Part shown: one piece after another, positions 17,891 to 27,400 of the stretch
Numbering within the stretch: the stretch's first letter is position 1
Layout of the letters: each line of letters opens with the position of its first letter
NCBI RefSeq assembly: GCF_947489565.1
Contig: NZ_CANLEA010000005.1
Coordinates: 186,001 to 250,000 of the forward strand
Source: an uncultured Kordia sp.
GTDB lineage: Bacteria > Bacteroidota > Bacteroidia > Flavobacteriales > Flavobacteriaceae
Reading direction: 5' to 3'
Length of the DNA: 64,000 nucleotides
The notes under the pieces: model-generated
Told to the model about the DNA's origin: nothing
Database searches by the model: none
The model's input: only the letters and a program-made list of their open reading frames with translations
Made by a program: the position numbers and the translations under genes

Positions 17891-18304
17891 ATGGATTCAT
17901 CAATAGCAGCATACTTAGGAAAAGGATGGGATTTTCCGCCAAAGTTTCTAAAAAATCAAGGAGAAGTAAAAATCATCTCCGATATAGAAGACATTGAAAA
18001 AAGCTTACACACCATCATTACGACACGTCGTGGCGAACGTGTCATGCGTCCAAAATTTGGTTGCGATCTCACAGATCAAATATTTGAGAACCTAAGCGCG
18101 ACGCAAATGACCATTATGAAGAATAGAATTGAAGAAGCCATCATACTGTATGAGCCAAGAGTTGAGGTCATAAAAATAGCATTAGACACACAAAATTTCT
18201 TAGAAGGAAAGTTTCTAATCAAAATAGAATATCTAATACGAGCAACAAACACGAGGAGAAACATTGTATTCCCTTACTATATAACTGAAGCAACAGACAT
18301 ATAA
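17891..18304 (+). CDS. Baseplate wedge protein gp25-like (Afp9-like)
   Basis: The 137-residue protein has the gp25 signature: YLGKGWDFPPKF, then the conserved DIEDIEKSLHTIITTRRGER and RPKFGCDLTDQIFENL. It nucleates sheath assembly from the baseplate. The gene lies between PAAR and baseplate J genes with gaps of 4 and 2 bp. Confidence 0.95.
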   Translation: MDSSIAAYLGKGWDFPPKFLKNQGEVKIISDIEDIEKSLHTIITTRRGERVMRPKFGCDLTDQIFENLSATQMTIMKNRIEEAIILYEPRVEVIKIALDTQNFLEGKFLIKIEYLIRATNTRRNIVFPYYITEATDI

Positions 18305-18306
18305 TC

Positions 18307-21300
18307 ATGAGCGATTGTACAGAAAATACACTAATAAAGTTACGCGAAGGCACTACGCAGCAAGAGCGTTACCTTTCTTTGCTCGATCCTGAGAATGTAA
18401 AACTCATGGGATTCGAAGTAAAAGATTGGATGAACTTTGCGGAAGAGTTTTCGAAGCACGTACAATTATTCGACCAAAAAAATTACAAAACTCCAAGCGG
18501 AACTTGGGAACCGTTTCACAATGCTTCTGAGGAAATTAAAGAAGTTATTGAAACCTATACAGAAGGAGACATTACGCCACAATTGGCATTATTTATAGCG
18601 TTCTTAAAACTATTAAACAAGAGCAAAGAACGATTCAATCAAATTACACAACGTCATCTTGATTTTTACTACAAAGAAGTATTACAACTCAAGAAAAACG
18701 ACGAAAAAGCAGATCATGCATACATCATTTTTGAATTAGCTAAAAACGCAAACGAACAACATTTAGATAAAGAAACGCAGGTAGATGCTGGAAAAGATAG
18801 TAATGGAAATACGATTCATTACAAACTGGAAGACGAAATTGTAATCAACAAAGCTACCATTGCAAAGTTGCGCAATACCTATGCTTATCAAGACGAATCA
18901 AATTGGCATGCTTCTGACATTGCAGATTCTGCCGATGGAGAAGGAGGAGAAGCTGAAGATGGAGGAAAATCTTGGTTGCCTTTTGGTGATGATAAACGCA
19001 ATTTGGCGAAAAAAGGATTCTCGCTCAGTGCACCATCATTACTACTATCAGAAGGTGTTAGAACCATTACAATCAACGCAGCATTTACGTCATTGCCAAG
19101 TGGAGAAGAATTACGCAACATCTTAAAAATAGAACATACAGGAGAAAAAGGTTGGGTAGCACTTCCGTTTACGGCCGTTACAAAAGCACAAACACTCACC
19201 AATGCTGTAGAAATTGTTATTGAACTGACTGAAGACGATGAAAAAATAACAAACTACGATGCAGAAATACACGAAGGTGCTTACAACACAGCACATCCAA
19301 TTGTACGTGTGTTATTCTCGCAAGAAGATACTTCGGAAGATACCTACGATACCTACTTATTGCTAGCAAATGCCGTATTAAAGGAAATTACAATTACAAC
19401 GACAGGATCTTATGCTGAAAACCTAACCATAAAAAACGATCTTGGAAAGGTAAAAACAGACAATCCATTTTATCCATTTGGAATTCAAGCAAAAAAACGT
19501 GCCAGTCTTAAAGTATCTTCTGATGAATGGATTGGAAAACGTATCAGTGATATCGAATTGACTTTAAGTTGGAAAGATCGTCCAGATAGTTTCCAAAAGC
19601 ATTATCAACAATACATCAAAGAATATATTGAACTAAAACCAACAGAAACGTTCAAAGTTGTTTACGATGAAATCAAGGATGAAACAAGAACAGCTACAAA
19701 ATTAGTAACAGGAATTGATGGAGAAAATCGTTTCAAAGTAGATGCAACTTATATTGGAAAAGTAAAAACACGCACAGAAAGTGTGGCAGATGCAGTAGCA
19801 AAAGAAGAAGCCGATGAAGCAGAAGCTGCACGCAGAAGAAAGTTAAAAGAAATAGCAGATCGCGAAAGAAGAAGCAGACGTAGTAGAGATCGAAGATGGT
19901 ACGGAAGAAGAGATAAAAGATCAAAAAGACATACCGAAGAAGAATCGCGCGCAATGCGTCACACACATTCTGATGATAAAACGACGAGTGGTGGTACAGA
20001 TGCAGCAGCAGCAACGACAGCTTCAGGCGGATTAGGACAACGTATGTTTAACGGATTTTCAAGTGTAACATTCAAGAATTTTTTACCGACAAACGCAACA
20101 TACGTACCTAAAAAGACAGACGATCATTTTATAAAATTGTCTTTACAAAACAGTTTTTTACACGATGCGTTTCCAAAAATATATACCTATCATGCCTTAA
20201 ACGAATTGGCATTACCAAATGCGGCGTATACACCATTTGCGGAAGATCTATCAGTAAAAATTACAACGGTAGAAAAAATTGGAGCGACTAAAAATGAAGT
20301 TCAATTATACCACGAATTGCCTTTCGGAATCAACAAAGTAAAACGTTCTAACCTATCACTAATGGCCTTGCCAGAAGATGGAGGACAATTATATATTGGA
20401 ATAGACAAAGCTATACCAGATCAAAACATACAACTGTTATGTCAAATAGAAGAAGGTTCTGAAAATCCAGATGCGATTGAAACCTATAGCAAAGCAACCG
20501 TTATTTGGCAATACTTACACAACAATACATGGAATAACCTAAAGCCAGCATATTTACTCAAAGACCAAACGGACAATTTTTTAAAAGCTGGATTGGTAGC
20601 CTTTACAGTGCCAAAGCAATTTGGAGACAATACGCTCTTTGCAGAAGATTATTTATGGATTCGCGCTACGATTTCCAAACCTTATGATACGGTATCAAAA
20701 TTTACAAACATTCATGCGCAAGCAGTAGAAGTTAAATTTGTAAATAAAGAAAATACCCTAGAACATTTGGAAAAAGGAATGCCAGCCGAAACCATTTCCA
20801 AACTAGAAGACCGTTTGGCAACTGTAAAAAAAGTAACGCAACCGTATGCTTCTTTTGATGGTTTTCCAAAAGAAAGTGACTTGGATTTTTATCGAAGAGT
20901 TAGCGAACGATTACGTCATAAAAACAGAGCCATTACACTTTGGGATTATGAACACCTCGTACTCCAAGAGTTTAATTATTTACACAAAATCAAATGTCTT
21001 AATCACAGTACAAGCACTAGCTTTAAAGCTCCAGGAGAAGTATTATTGGTTGCCATTCCAAACATCATCGATCAAAATGTATATGACATATACAAGCCGA
21101 AATTGAGCCAAACGAAACTCAATGCTATCGAAACCTACATTAACGAGCTAAACACTTTGCATGTAAAAGCAAAAGTAGTGTCGCCAGTATATGAACCCGT
21201 TAAAATTATGTTAGATGCACGATTCTATGAAGGATTAGACGCTAATTTCTATGCGAAAAAACTAAAAGAAGACCTAGCACAATACTTGTCACCTTGGGCA

Positions 21301-21522
21301 TTTGACAAAAATCAACCGATCTCGTTCGGAAATGCACTATACGCAAGTGAAGTCATCTTTTACATTGAAAATTTAGACTATGTAGACTATATAAAAGATT
21401 TCAAAATGTTGCACGATGGAGACGAAAAAGATGAAATCATACCAACAGATCAAAAAAGTATATTAACCTCAGTAGTGCCAGAAACACACGCTGTTAACGC
21501 TATTACAACTGTAGAATGTTAA
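18307..21522 (+). CDS. Baseplate J-like wedge protein (Afp11-like) with basic insertion
   Basis: The 1071-residue protein is the large baseplate wedge subunit. The C-terminal third carries baseplate-J/gp6-like motifs (SDLDFYRRVSERLRHKNRAI, TLWDYEHLVLQEFNYLHKIK and HVKAKVVSPVYEPV). Two unusual stretches interrupt the fold. One is a Gly/Glu/Asp-rich loop near residues 200-230. The other, at about 488-574, is charged: first KEEADEAEAARRRKL, then a strongly Arg-rich run with RRSRRSRDRRWYGRRDKR, then His/Ser/Ala-rich low complexity. Its last 7 bp overlap the next gene. Confidence 0.88.
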   Translation: MSDCTENTLIKLREGTTQQERYLSLLDPENVKLMGFEVKDWMNFAEEFSKHVQLFDQKNYKTPSGTWEPFHNASEEIKEVIETYTEGDITPQLALFIAFLKLLNKSKERFNQITQRHLDFYYKEVLQLKKNDEKADHAYIIFELAKNANEQHLDKETQVDAGKDSNGNTIHYKLEDEIVINKATIAKLRNTYAYQDESNWHASDIADSADGEGGEAEDGGKSWLPFGDDKRNLAKKGFSLSAPSLLLSEGVRTITINAAFTSLPSGEELRNILKIEHTGEKGWVALPFTAVTKAQTLTNAVEIVIELTEDDEKITNYDAEIHEGAYNTAHPIVRVLFSQEDTSEDTYDTYLLLANAVLKEITITTTGSYAENLTIKNDLGKVKTDNPFYPFGIQAKKRASLKVSSDEWIGKRISDIELTLSWKDRPDSFQKHYQQYIKEYIELKPTETFKVVYDEIKDETRTATKLVTGIDGENRFKVDATYIGKVKTRTESVADAVAKEEADEAEAARRRKLKEIADRERRSRRSRDRRWYGRRDKRSKRHTEEESRAMRHTHSDDKTTSGGTDAAAATTASGGLGQRMFNGFSSVTFKNFLPTNATYVPKKTDDHFIKLSLQNSFLHDAFPKIYTYHALNELALPNAAYTPFAEDLSVKITTVEKIGATKNEVQLYHELPFGINKVKRSNLSLMALPEDGGQLYIGIDKAIPDQNIQLLCQIEEGSENPDAIETYSKATVIWQYLHNNTWNNLKPAYLLKDQTDNFLKAGLVAFTVPKQFGDNTLFAEDYLWIRATISKPYDTVSKFTNIHAQAVEVKFVNKENTLEHLEKGMPAETISKLEDRLATVKKVTQPYASFDGFPKESDLDFYRRVSERLRHKNRAITLWDYEHLVLQEFNYLHKIKCLNHSTSTSFKAPGEVLLVAIPNIIDQNVYDIYKPKLSQTKLNAIETYINELNTLHVKAKVVSPVYEPVKIMLDARFYEGLDANFYAKKLKEDLAQYLSPWAFDKNQPISFGNALYASEVIFYIENLDYVDYIKDFKMLHDGDEKDEIIPTDQKSILTSVVPETHAVNAITTVEC

Positions 21523-24347
21523 ACGTAGACGAACATATCACCATACCGAGCAATGTAAGCTATCAAAACGACTTGGATTTTCAACATCTAAGAGATGCGG
21601 GACAGCAATACATTGAAAATCTCAGTCGAAAAATCTGGACAGATTACAACATCACAGATCCAGGAATTACGATCATGGAATTGTTATGCTATGCCATTAC
21701 AGATTTAGGATTGCGCATGGATCAGCCAATTGAAAATTTGGTAGCATCCGAAGAAGATAACTTCGAAAAAATGCACGAGCAATTCAAATCGGCTAAAAAC
21801 ATTTTAACCTGCAGACCTGTAACAGCTTTAGATTACAGAAAATTATTCATCGATATCAAAGGTGTAAAAAACTGTTGGTTAGCAATTCACGCATTACCAC
21901 TGCATGCAGAATGTAATGAAGAAAATCCGCGCATCAGTTTCGAACCATTTGTAGGTTCAGCATACACTACAGAAACCATCAATATCAAAGGATTATACAC
22001 CATTTTAGTCGATTTTGATGATGATGAGGAATATATAGAAGAAGACATTATTGCTGCCATCTTTACAAAATATCATGAAAACAGAAACCTTTGTGAAGAC
22101 TTAGTAGAGGTAAAAAAGATATCAAAACAATGCATTCGTGTATGTGCAGAAGTTCAATTGGAAAATGATGCAAATGAAGAAAAAGTACACGCTACCATTA
22201 ATTGGGAAGTAGGGCAGTATCTATCACCAAGTGTAAAAGCAAACTCGCTGACAGAAATGTTAGATAGCGGGCTTTCGCCAGATGAAATATTTGAAGGTCC
22301 AATCTTAGAAAATGGTTTCTTAACGCCAGAAGCATTACAAAAGTCAGAGCTGCGAACGCAAGTACGCTTATCAGACATCATGAACATCATCATGAAAATT
22401 GAGGGCGTAAAACTAATAGAAGACATCAGTATTGACAATTGTCCGCCAAAAATAAACGGTGAAGATGGCGATTGCAATCAAAACATAACAGCAAAAAGTG
22501 ATCCTTGGCTCATTTGTGTAGAACCAAATCACTTGCCAATACTTTGCGATCAAAGTACATTCAAATACAAAAAAGGCTTCTTGCCAGTTGGATTGAACCA
22601 AGAAATGGTTGCACAATTCACAGAAGAATTAGAAGCAGAAGAAAAAGCAAGTACAGAAAAATCATTTGACGATTTACCAATGCCATTAGGTGTGTACAGT
22701 CAAATCAAATACAATACGGTACAACATCATTTGCCAGAAAACTACGGAATTTCTAAATACGGATTGTCCAATACAGTGGCAGACGAACGCAAAGTACATG
22801 CAAAACAATTGCAAGGATATTTGCTCTTTTTTGATCAAATATTAAGTACATATTTCTCGCATTTAGAACATGTAAAAACACTTTTAGCAGCAGATGAAAA
22901 CTTGCAACAAACGTATTTTTTCAAAGCGGTAGAAGGCATCAACGGAATAGAAACATTGCTTGACAACTATTCAAAGTATCAAAACAATGTAGAAAGTATC
23001 ATTGACAAATTGGAAGATTTCAACGAGCGCAGAAATGAACTCTTAAATCACTTAATTGCGCGTTTTGCAGAAGTTTTTGAAGACTACACCAACACGATGC
23101 ACAAACTCTTTGGGAAAGACAAAGACAGTGTGGAAGCAAACATCATCAGTACAAAAAACAGATTCATCAAAGAGTATGACAAAATCAGTTCGGAACGTGG
23201 ATTGGCTTTCAATTACAGAGGTGCAGAACAATGGGATACAGAAAATGTATCAGGGTTTCAAAAACGAATTGCACTCTTATCTGGATTAGACGATTATTCT
23301 CGACGCGATTTATTCAATGATCATATCAGTATAGAAACATTGAAACGTGATACCGAAAAAGATGGCGTTCATTTCGAATACCGATGGTTAATTAAAAGTG
23401 ATTCGAAAGTATTTCTATCATCGCAAAAAGACTTTGTATCAAAACAACAAGCAATCAACGAGTTGTTGGAAGTATTGAAATTGGCAACCAATCAAAACAA
23501 TTACGTATTACGCCAAACGGAAACAAAATCGCAACGATACTATATCGCATTAGTGGATGAAGAAGGAGAAGTTGTTGGAAGACAGTACAATCACTACTAT
23601 GCTACGCTAGAAACGGCTCAGGAAAGACTAGGAGAAACCATTGCATACATCAATAGTTTAGTATTTGATGAAGGGTTTTACTTAATAGAAAACATTTTAA
23701 CCTTACCATATCACACCAAAAAAATAGACGATTTAAATGACTGCTTGCCTTTATGTTTAGATGGATGTAATACCTGTAAAAAAATAGATCCATTCTCGTA
23801 TCAAGTAACCATTATATTTCCAGGTTATACGCCGCGATTCTCTAATATTGATTTCCGCATTTTCATGGAAGATTTAATTCGTAGAGAATTACCAGCACAC
23901 ATATTACCACGTATTTGTTGGGTAGGACACATTGACGGCGCATTGACACGTGTAGAAAAGATAGAAGTTATAACCAATCCAACTGATGGTATACCAAACA
24001 TGGAAATTATTGCGGAACCCGTAGAAGTAGCATCCGAAATAGAAGCTGCAGAAGCATCCGTATTTGAAATAGCAGAAGAACTCACGGAGGCCGATTTATA
24101 CCAAATTATTGACAATGATGAAGACTATGACATGAAGCACATTCAAAAAGCCTGGAAACAATTTTTAGAATCTAAAAAAGAAGCACCAGACTATATGGCA
24201 TCGCACAAAACAACCAAAGCATTACTCTGCGCGATCAACCAAATGAACACTATTTACGCCACAGGAACACTACATGATTGTAATGACGATGACGGCGAAA
24301 ATAAAAACAGAATCATACTTAACAGAAGCGCGTTAGGCTCACTGTAA
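21516..24347 (+). CDS. Large baseplate protein (Afp12-like)
   Basis: The 943-residue protein follows the baseplate J gene with a 7-bp overlap, which is the position of afp12/pvc12. The N-terminus has QDLDFQHLRDAGQQYIE-like and NITDPGITIMELLCYAITDL, a motif shared by eCIS baseplate proteins. The middle contains a helical region with LQGYLLFFDQILSTYFSHLE, and the C-terminal region has CLDGCNTCKKIDPFSYQVTI and IRRELPAHILPRICWVG, both typical of the family. It should form the second wedge component and the peripheral ring of the baseplate. Confidence 0.85.
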   Translation: MLNVDEHITIPSNVSYQNDLDFQHLRDAGQQYIENLSRKIWTDYNITDPGITIMELLCYAITDLGLRMDQPIENLVASEEDNFEKMHEQFKSAKNILTCRPVTALDYRKLFIDIKGVKNCWLAIHALPLHAECNEENPRISFEPFVGSAYTTETINIKGLYTILVDFDDDEEYIEEDIIAAIFTKYHENRNLCEDLVEVKKISKQCIRVCAEVQLENDANEEKVHATINWEVGQYLSPSVKANSLTEMLDSGLSPDEIFEGPILENGFLTPEALQKSELRTQVRLSDIMNIIMKIEGVKLIEDISIDNCPPKINGEDGDCNQNITAKSDPWLICVEPNHLPILCDQSTFKYKKGFLPVGLNQEMVAQFTEELEAEEKASTEKSFDDLPMPLGVYSQIKYNTVQHHLPENYGISKYGLSNTVADERKVHAKQLQGYLLFFDQILSTYFSHLEHVKTLLAADENLQQTYFFKAVEGINGIETLLDNYSKYQNNVESIIDKLEDFNERRNELLNHLIARFAEVFEDYTNTMHKLFGKDKDSVEANIISTKNRFIKEYDKISSERGLAFNYRGAEQWDTENVSGFQKRIALLSGLDDYSRRDLFNDHISIETLKRDTEKDGVHFEYRWLIKSDSKVFLSSQKDFVSKQQAINELLEVLKLATNQNNYVLRQTETKSQRYYIALVDEEGEVVGRQYNHYYATLETAQERLGETIAYINSLVFDEGFYLIENILTLPYHTKKIDDLNDCLPLCLDGCNTCKKIDPFSYQVTIIFPGYTPRFSNIDFRIFMEDLIRRELPAHILPRICWVGHIDGALTRVEKIEVITNPTDGIPNMEIIAEPVEVASEIEAAEASVFEIAEELTEADLYQIIDNDEDYDMKHIQKAWKQFLESKKEAPDYMASHKTTKALLCAINQMNTIYATGTLHDCNDDDGENKNRIILNRSALGSL

Positions 24348-24450
24348 GTAGTATAAATTATATACTAGGTATTAGGTATTGGCTGTAAGGTCTTAGGACT
24401 CACCAAAAAACCAAGACCCAAGATCCAAAACCAGTAAAAAATAAACAGAG

Positions 24451-27400
24451 ATGAAAACAATAGAGAAAAGAGAACCGTATTTACACACCTTGAACACACG
24501 CGGCAATATCTATGAAGAATTTTTGCCAGATCAAGTTTTAACACATAAAAATCTAAATAAAGTTGTAAATTACTTCGAAGATCAAGATCGGTTAGGTCGT
24601 GTGTACTTAATTGGTGTTGGAGTTGGATGCGGATTAAACATTGTTTCATACTCAAATTCATACATAGAAATTGGTCAAGGTGTCGGTGTAACGACCGATG
24701 GCGACATTATAAAATCAGAAACACGTAGATTTCACTACTATTCGGTACTGACTGATAGAGCGTCTTACGAACTATTTGATGGACTACAGGTATATGAGAT
24801 CTACGAACAAGAGGGAGCGGGACGCCCAAACGGCGAGCTTCCGCTCTCCTCTTTTACAAGTAATGAATCCGGTGCGCTCAAAGATTATATTTTAGTTGCA
24901 TATGTAGAAGATTACACAGAAGATGAAGGTTTGTGTGGAGGTTCAGGTTGTGATGAAACAGGGAATAAAGTATACAGCAATCTAAAGTTTCTCTTAGTTC
25001 ATAAAAGTAATAAAAGTGCGCTTGTTGCTGAGGATACCATATACAACAGTCACGATGTACTCTCGTACTATGACACACTTCCTGAATTGTGTATGCCACG
25101 TTTATTACTGACTAAAGACAATACAACTTCCGGAATCTCTATTCACGATCAGTTTACCACAAGCTTTTCACTAAAAACAGATTTATACAACGGAATTACT
25201 ACGATTATTGATCGTTTCAGTCATCGTATCAACTTTGCAAAATTTGGAGTTACCATTCCACAAATCACAGCCTATTTTGATGATATTTTTGTAGTTCAGG
25301 ATGAACCATACATTCAATACAAATACGATTTATTAAAAGACTTAATAGATACCTATCGTGAAATTAGAGACTTAATACTATTCACTCGTTTTGAATGTGT
25401 AGCCAACATAAATGCGTTTCCAAAACACTTACTCTTAGGAACACTAGAAGAAGCAACACGTTTACAAACACGCCACGAATTTTATCCTTCACCGACAGTT
25501 TCTGAAAATGATGAAAATTTAATGGCAATCAGAGCGTTGTGTATCAAATTTTTCAATCAATTAAAAGAATACAGAATACCAAACACAAGTTCGGCTGCCA
25601 TCAAAATAACGCCATCAAAGAATTACGAATTCAAACTCAGTGAGCGTTCCATTCCGTACTATTACGAAACAAAAAATTCGCTGATTTCCAACTGGAATCC
25701 ATTGGCGATTCAATTGCGAAAACTAAAAAAGCATTTAGGATATCATGTAGCAAACCTACAGAACATTCCATGTGTGCAAAAACCATTAGAATACAGTCAT
25801 TTAGACAAAGATTTTTATCGAATTGAAGGACATATTGGAAAAGATTTCCGTTCTGCATTGCGTAAAATCAACAGTCTAAAAGCAAAATATAACTTAGCAT
25901 TTGATGTAAAAACAGTTAGTATCGGATTTCCTGTAAACAAAGTTTCTTTGGAAGATGATACCTGCAATACAAAAGATTATTCCATCTTACTACAAACATG
26001 GGAACAAGAATTTTGCTGTGTAGCAGAAAGCGCGACGGAATTCTTTTCAAAATATCAATTTGACGATTTAGGAAACAACGATACTAGCACTTCCATCTAC
26101 GCGCTTGCTACCCAAGATCAGCAGCAAGTATTACAATTACTAGGAAGAAGAAGCGCTACGGGAGAAACAACGAATCCAGAAAAAATAGAAGGAAGAACCA
26201 TCAATACAAATGTAGATGCGTTAGAAGTAGACGCTGGACAACGAACGGAATCAGCTCGCTACAGTCAATCACTTCAATATGCCATTGATGAAGCATACTC
26301 GTATGTAGGAACGCAAAATGTGGCAGGATTATACCTAGCTACTGTAGCTTTAGGAATCATCGATCAAGCACAAGGAACGGTAGATAGAGGAAGCGATTAT
26401 TTCTTCTACACGGAAGCGCCAATCAAAATCATTGCAGGATTAGCAGATATCAAGCGTAACTTCTTAAAATCATTGGATGAAGTGTATGTTACTGAAAAAT
26501 GGACAGCACTCAACAATGCTATTGACGGACTATGCACGCATGTTGATCAAGTATTATTTGCCATATCAGAAGCTACAGACGACGCTACGTATGGAACAAA
26601 GACGCATGATAAAATGTATGAATTCTTTATCTATGAATTGTCTAAAATCTGTTGTCTAAAAGAAAAATTAGCGTGGCTAAAAGCGCAAATAGATGAAATA
26701 AGAGACAATCTATACAGAGAACTCATTTTATCAAGACTCATAGAAAAACATCCAGGAATTGAACACATGGCAGGTGTACCAAAAGGAGGAACATTCTTAA
26801 TGGTATATCTTGGGGGAACAGAAGAATTACTAGAAGATGAAACCAGATTAAGTCAGTTTAATGGAATTGTACAATTTGACTTTGCATTACCATACATGTG
26901 CTGTTCAGACTGTCCGCCAGAAACCATTGTGTACAATGCGGAACCAGACATTACACTGACCATTTCAAAAACAAAATACTGTTTACCAACAGACGAAGGA
27001 CAAGTAGACTTTATCATCGGTCCAGCGGATGGCATTATAACTTCTCCACAAGGAGATGCATTCATTGTGGCAACAGACTCAGGGTACGCTTTTGATCCTA
27101 CAGCAGTGCCAGACGATTTATTAGGGCAACCGTTAACGTTCTTAGTAAATGGAACAACACCATTAGTACCATTAGAACTTTGTGTATTCAAATTGCCTAC
27201 AGATATTACGCCAAGCGTAGAATTTTTATCGTGGGATGAAACAGGAATCAACTTAGATTTATTGCTAAGTCACGATTTAGACACACAAACCTATTATTCA
27301 TACATTTGGAATCGTGCTGACGGATCAGAAATAGCAATTACAAAAGAGGTCATAGCAGCATTCTTTGCAAATCCGGGAGACACTTTCCAGGAAACGTTTA

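Noticed and set aside
24348-24450. Short gap with TAGGTATTAGGTATT as a possible regulatory repeat
   Set aside because: It is only a few bases of direct repetition in an AT-rich gap, with no promoter or hairpin that I can support.
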